Shown here: piece after piece, positions 25,027 through 33,056 of the stretch
How the letters are laid out: the number at the start of each line of letters is the position of its first letter
How positions within the stretch are numbered: the stretch's first letter is position 1
From: Pseudomonas baltica
Lineage (GTDB): Bacteria > Pseudomonadota > Gammaproteobacteria > Pseudomonadales > Pseudomonadaceae
Reading direction: 5' to 3'
DNA: 64,000 nt
NCBI RefSeq assembly: GCF_014235765.1
Contig: NZ_JACMYH010000005.1
Span: 1-64,000, forward strand
The notes under the pieces: generated by a model
Told to the model about the DNA's origin: nothing
The model's input: the letters and a program-made list of their open reading frames with translations, nothing else
The model's database searches: none
Program-made: the position numbers and the translations under genes

Positions 25027-26538
25027 TCAGGCGTAATGCTGCACGCCGTCCGCTTTTTCCGCGAGCTCGAGCGCCACGTCGCTGTCATGGCTGACGCGAC
25101 GGTAGGTTTCGGCATCGTTCGCCAGCACCTGTTCACGTGCAGGGAAGATCTCCGACAGCTTGGTCGCCCACGCCTGTGATCGGGTCTGCTCGGGGAAGCA
25201 GCGTTCCAGCAGGTCGAGCATGATCGACACGGTCACCGAGGCACCTGGTGATGCACCGAGCAAGGCCGCCAGCGAACCGTCGGCGGCAGACACCAACTCG
25301 GTGCCGAATTGCAGCACGCCGCCTTTCTTCGGATCCTTCTTGATGATCTGCACGCGCTGGCCAGCCACCTCCAGGCGCCAATCCTCGGCCCGGGCCTGCG
25401 GGTAGAAGCGCCGCAGCGAATCCAGGCGCTGCTCCATGGACTGACGCACTTCGCTCATCAGGTACTTGGTCAGGTCCATGTTGTCGCGGGCCACGGCCAG
25501 CATCGGGCCGATATTCGCCGCGCGCACCGACAGCGGCAGGTCGAGGAACGAGCCATGCTTGAGGAACTTGGTAGTAAAGCCGGCGTAAGGGCCGAACAGC
25601 AGCGACTTGTTGCCATCGACCACGCGAGTGTCCAGGTGGGGCACGGACATGGGCGGTGAGCCCACCGCCGCCTGGCTGTAGACCTTGGCCTGGTGCTGCT
25701 TGACCACTTCGGGATTGTCGCAGCGCAGCCACTGGCCGCTGACCGGGAAACCACCGAAGCCCTTGCCTTCTTCGATCCCGGACATCTGCAGCAGTGGCAA
25801 AGCAGCACCGCCTGCGCCGAGGAATACGAATTTGGCGTCGATCTCGCGGGTATTGCCGGTGTTGACGTCCTTGACGCTGACCGTCCAGCCAGTGCCCTTG
25901 CGCGCCAGGCCGGTGACCTTCTTGCAGTACTTCACCTGCGCGCCGGGTGCGCTGGCCAGATGAGCCAGCAGTTTGTTGGTCAAGGCGCCGAAGTTGACGT
26001 CGGTACCGCCCATCACACGGGTGGCACTGATGTGCTGGTCGGCGGGACGCCCCGGCATCATCAGCGGCATCCACTCGGCCATCTTTGCCTTGTCTTCGGT
26101 GTATTCCATGTCGGCGAAGGCATGGTGGGCCTTGAGCATTTCATAGCGCTTCCTGAGGAAGGCCACACCCTTGTCACCCTCGACATAGCTCAGGTGCGGG
26201 ACCGGGCTTATGAACGAACGTGCCGAGCCGAAGCTGCTCTTCCTGCTCAGGTAGGCCCAGAACTGCTTCGAGACCTCGAACTGAGTGTTGATCTGTACGG
26301 CTTTCTTGATGTCGATGGAGCCATCGGCGGCCTGCGGCGTGTAGTTGAGCTCACACAGGCCGGCATGGCCGGTCCCGGCGTTGTTCCACGGATTGGAGCT
26401 CTCCGCGGCACCGGAGTCCATGAGCTCGACGACTTCCAGCTTCAATGCCGGGTCGAGTTCCTTGAGCAGTACGGCCAAGGTGGCACTCATGATGCCGGCC
26501 CCTACCAATACCACGTCGACTGCTTCGTTTTGCGCCAT
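25027..26538 (-). CDS. mqo: Malate:quinone oxidoreductase
   Basis: Membrane-associated FAD enzyme of the TCA cycle that oxidises malate and passes electrons to quinones. The FAD motif VVLVGAGIMSATL is at about residues 10-22. SSNPWNNAGTGHAGLCELNY and GGTDVNFGALT are strongly conserved in the family. 503 aa is normal. Its 3' end abuts a REP array, and 583 bp without a confident gene lie upstream. Confidence 0.97.
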   Translation of the reverse strand: MAQNEAVDVVLVGAGIMSATLAVLLKELDPALKLEVVELMDSGAAESSNPWNNAGTGHAGLCELNYTPQAADGSIDIKKAVQINTQFEVSKQFWAYLSRKSSFGSARSFISPVPHLSYVEGDKGVAFLRKRYEMLKAHHAFADMEYTEDKAKMAEWMPLMMPGRPADQHISATRVMGGTDVNFGALTNKLLAHLASAPGAQVKYCKKVTGLARKGTGWTVSVKDVNTGNTREIDAKFVFLGAGGAALPLLQMSGIEEGKGFGGFPVSGQWLRCDNPEVVKQHQAKVYSQAAVGSPPMSVPHLDTRVVDGNKSLLFGPYAGFTTKFLKHGSFLDLPLSVRAANIGPMLAVARDNMDLTKYLMSEVRQSMEQRLDSLRRFYPQARAEDWRLEVAGQRVQIIKKDPKKGGVLQFGTELVSAADGSLAALLGASPGASVTVSIMLDLLERCFPEQTRSQAWATKLSEIFPAREQVLANDAETYRRVSHDSDVALELAEKADGVQHYA

Positions 26539-27121
26539 TTAACGCGTCTCCAAAATCTTCAGCACCCATTGACAGCATGGGACCCCGGTACGTCTGTGCA
26601 GGCCTGGGTCGCCATGTCCGAATCTTCGCAACTGCATCGCTGAAATGGCCTGTGCCGACAAGTCTGCCGGGCATTGCCCATGAACTCACGTTCGGCCCGC
26701 CAACGCCATAGGACCATGGTTGATACGTGCGTTCAGCGAACTGGAGCCATCATGCGAAGCGTTCGATCCTTTCTCGTTGGGCTGTTCGGGACGCAGATAG
26801 TGCTGGTACAGATCCAAGACTTTTCATTTGCTCGCCACACTCTTGTGAAGTTGTGAAACCCGTTTATTTCACGCTCTTTTGGAGTCGTGAACCTCAAGAA
26901 GGCTGCTTGGAGGATCGGCAGCGGCAGGGTGGCACGAGCGAATGGAAACGCCAGCGCGTGACCTGCGTGGGCGGCTCTCTGTGGGCGGTGCGGAGGCCAA
27001 GACGAGTGTGTTGGCAGTGCTGCGAGGCCCGATCAGGAGACGTCCTTATAATCGGGGGAAGATTATAGCGATGAAACGCGGCGAGTTGATCGTTATTTAC
27101 AGGCTTTTGGTGACCGGCCGG
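26539..27121. other. 583-bp intergenic region upstream of mqo
   Basis: No convincing gene on either strand; short frames lack both ribosome-binding sites and family resemblance. It should hold the mqo promoter. At 27047-27067 there is a perfect 7-bp inverted repeat, TATAATC and GATTATA around a G-rich loop, 3 bp before an ATG whose frame runs antisense to the next small gene. A regulator site or small RNA is possible but not demonstrable here. Confidence 0.5.
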
Positions 27122-27355
27122 TCAGGCGTGCACGGCCCGAATCCCGCCAGCCCCCGTGGCACGGGAGCTGACGCGGGCATGGGCAGGCAATGGCTGGCCC
27201 AGCCATTGTGGGCGAATATCGCCAACCTCGACCCAACCCTCGCCGACGGGCGCCTGCTGGCACTGCTTGAAGGCGCGGCACAGGCCCTGCTGGTCGAGCG
27301 CGACGTAGCAACGGTAGGGCTGGCTGGCGCTGAACAGAGACTTGAGAAAACCCAT
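27122..27355 (-). CDS. Small conserved hypothetical protein
   Basis: 77-aa protein, MGFLKSLFSASQPYRCYVALD onward, with GGAGA upstream of the ATG at 27353-27355. Soluble, rich in aromatic residues and glycine; the middle (GWVEVGDIRPQWLGQPLP) looks like a small beta domain. No signal peptide or membrane segment, and no recognised family. It is divergent from the yajG-type gene across 180 bp. Confidence 0.65.
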   Translation of the reverse strand: MGFLKSLFSASQPYRCYVALDQQGLCRAFKQCQQAPVGEGWVEVGDIRPQWLGQPLPAHARVSSRATGAGGIRAVHA

Positions 27356-27535
27356 GAGCGATTCTCCGTGCGGTGGCGTGCGGTGGACTGTAGACGCGAT
27401 ACTGCCCGCCGACGGTGACAGGCTGATGACACGGACCGCACCGCACTGGCCTGCACGCGTTTCATGGCTGGTCCATTGCCCGCAGGCCCCGCTATACTCG
27501 CGGCTTATCCACTGCCCGTTGCCGGAGAGATGCGC

Positions 27536-28129
27536 ATGTTGCACCGCCTGTTGTTCGCTATGATCGCTGTGACCAGTCTGACGTTGGTCGGTTGTGCCAA
27601 CAGCCCGCAACAACTCAGCCCTCAGCCGCGCCTGACCTCGCAGTTCGCCGCCGTTGGCCAGGGCCAGGCAGTGGCCGTGCGTGTGGTCGACGGTCGACCT
27701 TCGCCGACCCTGGGCACCCGTGGCGGCCTGTATCCGGAAACCAGCGCGGTCAGCGTTGCCGCCAACGACGTGCTGCCCAAGCTGCAGGCCCAGGCCGAAG
27801 CGGCCGTGCGCCTGCTCGGCTTCACGCCCACCGGCAACAACGGCAGCGCACCCACGTTGACCATCACCCTGGCCGAGCTCAAGTACCAGTCGCCCAAGGA
27901 CAAGATGTACGTCACCGAGGCCAACATCGGCGCCACGTTCAAGGCCGACGTGACCAACGGTGGCCGCCACTACAGCGGCCGCTATGGCGCTTCCTTGAAC
28001 CAGCGTTTCGGCATGGCGCCGAACCAGGAAACCAACACCAAGCTGGTCAGCGATGTGCTGAGCGATGCGCTGACGCGCGTGTTCAAGGACGCCACCATCG
28101 GCCAGACCCTGTCCCAGAGCAATTTCTGA
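27536..28129 (+). CDS. YajG-family lipoprotein
   Basis: 197-aa lipoprotein with the signal sequence ending in LVGC (Cys about 20). The mature domain contains the family segment VAVRVVDGRPSPTLGTRGG and a repeated alpha/beta fold. ATG 27536 lies 6 nt after GGAGAG; the ATG at 27530 is too close to that site. A -10-like TATACT is visible at 27493-27498. It ends before a strong terminator. Function unknown; homologues are outer-membrane associated. Confidence 0.88.
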   Translation: MLHRLLFAMIAVTSLTLVGCANSPQQLSPQPRLTSQFAAVGQGQAVAVRVVDGRPSPTLGTRGGLYPETSAVSVAANDVLPKLQAQAEAAVRLLGFTPTGNNGSAPTLTITLAELKYQSPKDKMYVTEANIGATFKADVTNGGRHYSGRYGASLNQRFGMAPNQETNTKLVSDVLSDALTRVFKDATIGQTLSQSNF

Positions 28130-28143
28130 CAGCCTCTGCCAGC

Positions 28144-28180
28144 CATGAAAAAGCCCGCGATGTTCGCGGGCTTTTTCATG
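28144..28180. terminator. Bidirectional terminator between convergent genes
   Basis: A perfect 17-bp stem (28144-28160 with 28164-28180), with A-run and T-run on its two sides and a 3-nt loop, lies between the YajG-type gene and the convergent small gene at 28206. It can terminate both. Confidence 0.9.
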
Positions 28181-28205
28181 GGCCGGATTCGACTGCGTGC
28201 AGGCT

Positions 28206-28421
28206 TCAGGCCGCCTGCATGTGAAAGTCGAGCACGCTGATGCCCGTGCCCAGGTCCAGATCGGGCCAGTCACCGTGCTGATGACCGCCCAAAGCGCAAT
28301 ACACCAGCCACTGTCGGTCCTGGACATTGAACGCCAGCGCGTCGATCAGGGCTTCCTGCTCGTCGCTGGCGGTAATGTGGTAGAGGCGATCCTGGTTCAG
28401 GGCGTGCAGCATGACGGGCAT
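28206..28421 (-). CDS. Small conserved hypothetical protein
   Basis: 71-aa protein (MPVMLHALNQDRLYHITAS onward), acidic, without signal peptide, membrane segment or cysteine cluster. No strong ribosome-binding site precedes the ATG; a second ATG three codons in is an alternative. It lies between a strong terminator and the acyltransferase gene and looks like a genuine Pseudomonas orphan from codon use and position. No function can be assigned. Confidence 0.6.
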   Translation of the reverse strand: MPVMLHALNQDRLYHITASDEQEALIDALAFNVQDRQWLVYCALGGHQHGDWPDLDLGTGISVLDFHMQAA

Positions 28422-28522
28422 CCGAAGCGTGTTGGGTGAGGGTGCAACACGATGCCTGTTTTGTATGAAGGGCTAATGACGGTGCCATGACGGCCGCATT
28501 ACATCCTGCACGCTGGCTGACC

Positions 28523-29689
28523 CTAGAGCGGCAGCCCTGCCTTGACGCGATACTGGTTGCGCACCGGCGTGGCGTATTGCACCACCAGGAACGGTCGTTG
28601 TTCCACCGGGCACTCGCGCAGCCGTCGCAGCCATTCGGCACGCGCCTTTTCCAGCTCGGCGGCCGGAAATACATCGGCTGCGACAGGCACCTGCAGTTCG
28701 GGATCAGCATCCGCCCACTGCGCGTAGGCCAGGTAGTGCACCGGGAACAGGCGATAGCCGCCCAGGATCTGCCGATCGATCTCCATGGCCAGCTGCTTGG
28801 TGTCTTCGAACGACTCGGTGATGGGCGAGGCAAAGTTGATGTGCACGCGGCCCTTGTAGCCGGTAATGCCCTGGGCAATGCTGACGTCGTCTTCGCCAGG
28901 TGCCTTGTTGTAGGCGCCCTTGGTTGCACGGATGTACAGCTCGCGCGCCTTGGCCTGATCGCAGGGGTCGTATTCGTAGCTGATCGACACCGGCGTCAGG
29001 TTCAGCGCCTTGATGGTTTCGCCGAAAGGCTCATCCTTGCGGCTCATGTGAAACATCTTGAGGATCGCCGAGTCGGTGCGGTCGTCGCCGTCCTTGGCGC
29101 GGCCTTCGGCCTGGGCAATCCAGATCGAGGCGCAGTCGTGGCGGATCGAGTGGTTGATGTAGGCCGAGAGCAGCTGGTAGGACGCCAGCTTTTCACGCCG
29201 CCCAACCAGCGAGCGATGAACGATGAAGCTTTTGTTCAGGCGCATCAGGTCGCTGACGAAAGGCTTCTGCAGCAGATTGTCGCCGATGGCAATGCGCGGC
29301 GTCGGCAGGCCTGCGTGGTACACGGCGTAGTTGACGAACGCCGGGTCCATGACGATATCGCGATGGTTGGCCAGAAACAGGTACGCACTGCCGGACTTGA
29401 ACTGCTCGACACCGGTGTAGGTCACACCGTCGGTGGCGCGGTCGATGGTGTGGTCGACGTAGAATTCGACCTTGTCCTGCAGAGTAGCGACGTTGTTGAC
29501 ATCCTTGAACTCGCGGCGCAGGCGCCGTGCGATCAACGGCTTGAGCAACCAGCCAAAGGTCTTGGCCTGACGCGGGAAGCGGAAGTGGGTGAGGATATCC
29601 AGAAATGCCGGGTCGCTGAGCAGCCGTGCCAGAACGGCAGGTACTTCGGCGTCGTCGTACGGTCGGATGGCATCGAATTCGCCCATCAT
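28523..29689 (-). CDS. 1-acylglycerol-3-phosphate O-acyltransferase-like protein (PlsC/PlsB superfamily)
   Basis: A 388-aa glycerolipid acyltransferase. Motif I, NHRDIVMDPAF (HX4D), lies near residue 109, and IAQAEGRAKDG (motif III-like) near 198. The protein begins MMGEFDAIRPYDD; I use the first ATG of the pair. Likely acts in phospholipid synthesis at the inner membrane. Its length and the extended C-terminal half separate it from short PlsC proteins and from the YihG-like enzyme at 38726. Confidence 0.85.
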   Translation of the reverse strand: MMGEFDAIRPYDDAEVPAVLARLLSDPAFLDILTHFRFPRQAKTFGWLLKPLIARRLRREFKDVNNVATLQDKVEFYVDHTIDRATDGVTYTGVEQFKSGSAYLFLANHRDIVMDPAFVNYAVYHAGLPTPRIAIGDNLLQKPFVSDLMRLNKSFIVHRSLVGRREKLASYQLLSAYINHSIRHDCASIWIAQAEGRAKDGDDRTDSAILKMFHMSRKDEPFGETIKALNLTPVSISYEYDPCDQAKARELYIRATKGAYNKAPGEDDVSIAQGITGYKGRVHINFASPITESFEDTKQLAMEIDRQILGGYRLFPVHYLAYAQWADADPELQVPVAADVFPAAELEKARAEWLRRLRECPVEQRPFLVVQYATPVRNQYRVKAGLPL

Positions 29690-29819
29690 GCTCTCTTGTT
29701 GGAAACGGCTAAGGTAAAGGTACAGGCGCAAGGTTGTGGGCAAAGGGTAGGGGCCCATGTAGCCAACGGCCTGCAAACAGAGTGGCGATTATACGCACAA
29801 GTGAGCCGTGGAGGCCGCG

Positions 29820-30002
29820 ATGCTGGAAACCCAAGATTACGATTGCCCCTATTGCGGAGAGCCGGCCGAAGCGGTGCTCGACCTGTCGGGTGGTGATCAG
29901 CACTATATAGAAGACTGCCCGGTGTGCTGCCGCCCCATCGTGTTCGCGTTGCACACCGACGGCGAGCAATGGTCGCTGCACGTGCGCAGCGAGAACGAGT
30001 GA
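29820..30002 (+). CDS. CPXCG-motif cysteine-rich protein
   Basis: 60-aa zinc-ribbon-like protein with CPYCG (residues 9-13) and CPVCC (33-37) forming a four-cysteine metal site. ATG 29820 follows GGAGG (29810-29814) at 5 nt. The stop overlaps the start of the next gene (TGATG), so the two are translationally coupled. Function unknown. Confidence 0.88.
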   Translation: MLETQDYDCPYCGEPAEAVLDLSGGDQHYIEDCPVCCRPIVFALHTDGEQWSLHVRSENE

Positions 30003-30262
30003 TGCAGCGCATCTACGAGCCTGCGAGCCTGCTCGAAGCGCAGATGCTTTTGGGCATGCTGGAGAACGAAGGAGTGGGTGTGCATCTGGCTGGCCGGGAT
30101 CTGGTTGGCGGCATGGGCGACCTGCCCGCGATGGGCCTGCTGGGTTTGCTGGTGGCCGACGAGCAGGCCGATTACGCACGGCAGTTGATCGGTGAGTACA
30201 ATGCCGCGCTGCCCATGTCGGGCGACGAGCCCGACAGTTTCCCCGGGGTTCTGCTGTGCTAA
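30002..30262 (+). CDS. DUF2007-domain protein (putative signal transducer)
   Basis: 86-aa cytoplasmic protein with the DUF2007 pattern RIYEPASLLEAQMLLGMLENEG then GLLVADEQADYARQLIGEY. The fold resembles PII-like regulators, but the role is unknown. Its ATG overlaps the stop of the CPXCG gene. Confidence 0.85.
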   Translation: MQRIYEPASLLEAQMLLGMLENEGVGVHLAGRDLVGGMGDLPAMGLLGLLVADEQADYARQLIGEYNAALPMSGDEPDSFPGVLLC

Positions 30263-30283
30263 CCCCTCAAGAGTTTTTGCCTG

Positions 30284-30904
30284 ATGTGTGGACGTTTTGC
30301 CTTGTTTCGCTGGTCACCCGGTTTCGCCGCACAGGAGGGCTTTCCCGAAGGCCAGCAGGCGCAGTGGAATATTTCCCCGGGTGATTCGGTGCTGATCCAG
30401 CGTCGGGAGGGAGAACGCTCGACCCTGGCCAAGGCTCGTTGGGGGCTGACCCCGCCGTGGCTGACCGATCTGTCGCGAACCCCCGCCCATGCACGGGCCG
30501 AGACGGTGGCCGAGCAGCCGATGTTTCGCGAGGCCTTGCGTCTGCGGCGTTGCCTGATTCCGGCCAACGGCTTCTACGAGTGGCGGGGCAATGTGCGCAA
30601 GCGGCCTTTCTGGCTGACGCCAGGGGAGGGTTCATCATTGTTTTTCGCGGGTATCTGGGAAGCCTATCCGGTGCAGGAGCAAGTCTGGTTGAGCACTGCA
30701 GTGGTGACTCAGCCGGCCATGAGCCAGCGCCGGCCGTTGATCCTCGATGCCGCCGGGCAGGCAGCCTGGCTGGACCCGGAAACCCCCTTGGCTGCCCTGC
30801 AGTCGTTGCTCGCCGCACCTCAGGCCGCCCTGCGCGAGCGTCCGCTGGCCAATCTGGTCAACGACCCCAAGCTCAATGCCCCGGAGTGCCTGACCCCGGC
30901 GTGA
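30284..30904 (+). CDS. SRAP-family protein (YedK/HMCES-like) with altered active-site residues
   Basis: 206-aa SOS-response-associated peptidase-like protein. Family members shield abasic sites in single-stranded DNA by crosslinking through Cys2. Here Cys2 (MCGRF) and the glutamate in NGFYEW (Glu99) are kept. The conserved NARAET motif reads HARAET (Asn to His69), and the catalytic His segment that normally reads IHxRMP reads MSQRRP (His to Ser147). Crosslinking chemistry or reversal may therefore differ, or the protein may have another task. A REP array starts right after the stop. Confidence 0.85.
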   Translation: MCGRFALFRWSPGFAAQEGFPEGQQAQWNISPGDSVLIQRREGERSTLAKARWGLTPPWLTDLSRTPAHARAETVAEQPMFREALRLRRCLIPANGFYEWRGNVRKRPFWLTPGEGSSLFFAGIWEAYPVQEQVWLSTAVVTQPAMSQRRPLILDAAGQAAWLDPETPLAALQSLLAAPQAALRERPLANLVNDPKLNAPECLTPA

Positions 30905-30912
30905 GTCTTTGC

Positions 30913-31202
30913 ACAGACCGCGTCGCCTGTTCGCGGCCACGGACCGCTCCTACGGGCGCGCGCGGGGTACAACTGTACCGACCGCGTCGCCTGTTCGCGG
31001 CCACGGACCGCTCCTACGGGCGTGCGCGGGGTACAACTGTACCGACCGCGTCGCCTGTTCGCGGCCACGGACCGTTCCTACGGGCGCGCGGGGTGCAACT
31101 GTACCGACCGCGTCGCCTGTTCGCGGCCACGAACCGCTCCTACGGGTTCGCGCGGTGCAACTGTAGGAGCGGTCATCGGCCGCGAAACAGGCACCGCGGT
31201 GC
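30913..31202. repeat. REP array with 64-bp period (four direct copies plus one inverted)
   Basis: Four copies of a unit containing GCCTGTTCGCGGCCACGGAC and CGCTCCTACGGG recur at 64, 64 and 62 bp (anchor points 30921, 30985, 31049, 31111). An inverted relative, CTGTAGGAGCGGTCATCGGC, lies at 31161-31180. This is a different REP family from the arrays at 23.6 and 24.8 kb. It fills the 378-bp gap between the SRAP gene and the M48 gene. Confidence 0.88.
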
Positions 31203-31282
31203 ATCGGCCGGACTGCTTGCGCAGGTGTCGTGTCCGATACTCACCGTGTAGGATACCCGCCAGGTTTCCCAGGAGAGTCCCA

Positions 31283-32104
31283 ATGGGCAAGTTCTTCATT
31301 CCGGCCACCTTGGCCGTCAGCCTTCTGCTGGCCGGTTGTCAGGCCGTCAACACCACCAGCTCCGGCGCCGTGGGTGTCGATCGCAAGCAATACATGTTCA
31401 GCATGTTGTCCACCGATGAAGTGAACAAGATGTACGCCCAGTCCTACCAGCAGACCTTGACCGAGGCCAGTGGCAAGGGCGTGCTCGACAAGACCAGCGC
31501 CGAAGCCAAGCGCGTCCAGGCGATCGCCGATCGGCTGATCGCCCAGGCGCCCAAGCTGCGCCCGGATTCGGCACAGTGGCAATGGGAAGTGAACCTGATC
31601 AAGAGCGACGAGCTCAACGCCAACTGCGGTCCCGGCGGCAAGATCATTTTCTACACCGGCCTGATCGACAAACTGAAACTCACCGACGACGAGATCGCCG
31701 CCGTGATGGGCCATGAAATCGCGCATGCCTTGCGTGAGCACGGCCGCGAGTCGATGTCCAAGGCCTACGGCATCCAGATGGCCCGCAACGGGGCAGGGGC
31801 GCTGCTGGGGCTGGGCGAAGACAGCCTGAAGCTGGCCGATACCGTGGTCAACTACAGCCTGACCTTGCCCAACAGCCGCGGCAACGAGAACGAAGCCGAC
31901 CTGTTCGGGCTGGAGCTGGCGGCGCGTGCAGGGTACGACCCCAATGCCGCCATCACCCTGTGGAACAAGATGACGGCGGCAGCAGGCAGCAATTCGCCAC
32001 CGGAATTCATGAGCACACACCCGGCTTCAGCCAGCCGGATATCGTCACTGCAGGCGGCCATTCCCAAAGTCATGCCGCTGTACGAGCAGGCGAAGAAATC
32101 CTGA
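31283..32104 (+). CDS. M48-family metallopeptidase lipoprotein (LoiP-like)
   Basis: 273-aa zinc peptidase anchored in the envelope. The signal peptide ends in LLAGC (Cys19). The zinc motif HEIAH covers 144-148, and the third ligand is probably Glu204 in NENEADLFGLELA. Family members act in outer-membrane protein quality control in the periplasm. ATG 31283 follows AGGAGAG. A REP pair follows the gene. Confidence 0.9.
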   Translation: MGKFFIPATLAVSLLLAGCQAVNTTSSGAVGVDRKQYMFSMLSTDEVNKMYAQSYQQTLTEASGKGVLDKTSAEAKRVQAIADRLIAQAPKLRPDSAQWQWEVNLIKSDELNANCGPGGKIIFYTGLIDKLKLTDDEIAAVMGHEIAHALREHGRESMSKAYGIQMARNGAGALLGLGEDSLKLADTVVNYSLTLPNSRGNENEADLFGLELAARAGYDPNAAITLWNKMTAAAGSNSPPEFMSTHPASASRISSLQAAIPKVMPLYEQAKKS

Positions 32105-32117
32105 TGGATCGCGGCGC

Positions 32118-32206
32118 CTGATTCGCGGGCAGAGACCCGCTCCCACAGGGGACTTCCCATACAAGAATCCCCTGTAGGAGCGGTCAGCGGCCGTGAAAGC
32201 CGCGCC
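32118..32206. repeat. Two REP-type elements between convergent genes
   Basis: A GCGGGCAGAGACCCGCTCCC element (about 32122-32146) and an inverted CTGTAGGAGCGGTCAGCGGC element (about 32172-32200) occupy the 117-bp gap between the M48 gene and the convergent GDT1-type gene. They probably form hairpins that help terminate both transcripts. Confidence 0.7.
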
Positions 32207-32221
32207 GCCGCTCCGAGCACC

Positions 32222-32806
32222 TTACACCCAGCCGCTGACCTTCATCGCCTGATACACCGCAACGAACGCCAGAATGAAAAACGCCCCCGAGGCCAGCCGG
32301 CGGATCAGCGTCAGCGGCAGCTTGTCGGCGGCAAAATTGCCCGCCAGTACCACCGGTACATTGGCAATCAACATGCCCAGCGTGGTGCCGATGATGACCA
32401 TCAGCAAGTGCGGGTACTGCGCAGCCAGCATCACCGTCGCGACCTGGGTCTTGTCGCCGATCTCGGCAATGAAAAACGCGATCAGCGTGGTCATGAACGG
32501 CCCGTAGCGCCGCGCGGTGTTGGCTTCGTCGTCGTCGATCTTGTCCGGTATCAGGGTCCACAGAGCGGTCGCGGCGAAGCTTGCCGCCAGGATCCAGTGC
32601 AGGGCGGCGTCGGAGAAGAAGCCGCTGAACCAGGCGCCTACTGCACCTGCCGCCGCATGGTTGGCCAGGGTTGCGGCGACGATGCCGGCGATGATCGGCC
32701 AGGGCTTGCGAAAGCGTGCCGCAAGGATCAACGCGAGCAACTGGGTCTTGTCGCCAATTTCGGCCAAGGCCACCAGCCCGGTAGGGACAAGCAGGGATTC
32801 CAACAT
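32222..32806 (-). CDS. TMEM165/GDT1-family divalent cation exporter (probably manganese)
   Basis: 194-aa inner-membrane protein of the UPF0016 family. Its two homologous halves each carry the cation motif E-x-G-D-K-T: EIGDKT at 16-21 and again at 115-120. About six transmembrane helices are predicted. Bacterial homologues such as MneA export Mn2+. The mRNA leader contains a yybP-ykoY (manganese) riboswitch at 32890-33025, which supports a manganese role. Confidence 0.9.
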   Translation of the reverse strand: MLESLLVPTGLVALAEIGDKTQLLALILAARFRKPWPIIAGIVAATLANHAAAGAVGAWFSGFFSDAALHWILAASFAATALWTLIPDKIDDDEANTARRYGPFMTTLIAFFIAEIGDKTQVATVMLAAQYPHLLMVIIGTTLGMLIANVPVVLAGNFAADKLPLTLIRRLASGAFFILAFVAVYQAMKVSGWV

Positions 32807-32889
32807 CAGGAGCGTTCCTATGGGGGCGGGTCGACACGGCTATGACACGAACAGCCTCCCCGCCCCGGGTAAGGTGTGCGTGTCATAGG

Positions 32890-33025
32890 TCTTGTCAAAC
32901 CCGGGCCGTCTGTGCGGCCGCTGGGTCGCACGCGCCATGGCCTGAGGGCCAAGTATGTTGACGCGTGCCATGCGAGCTGGCGCTCGCGGGAGACTACTCC
33001 CCTAGGACGGTGCGGATTCTGCCTA
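32890..33025 (-). promoter_or_regulatory. yybP-ykoY manganese riboswitch
   Basis: The minus strand reads TAGGGGAGTAGTCTCCCGCG (around 32987-33004) and then GTCAACATACTTGGCC (around 32947-32962). These are the two conserved internal-loop segments of the yybP-ykoY Mn2+ riboswitch, separated by a hairpin. Downstream, GC-rich pairing segments (CCCGGGT with ACCCGGG at about 32868-32912) could form the expression platform. It precedes the GDT1-type exporter by about 85 bp. Boundaries are approximate. Confidence 0.85.
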
Positions 33026-33056
33026 GGCAATCACGATAGGGCAAGCGAAGATTTGG

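Noticed and set aside
26942..27418. Plus-strand frame across the mqo upstream gap and the small gene at 27122
   Set aside because: Its second half is antisense to a gene with a better ribosome-binding site and typical codon use; no recognisable product.
23576..31202. Phased repeats that might be CRISPR arrays
   Set aside because: Spacers are near-identical, not unique; repeats are GC-rich REP cores with inverted ends; no cas genes are present.
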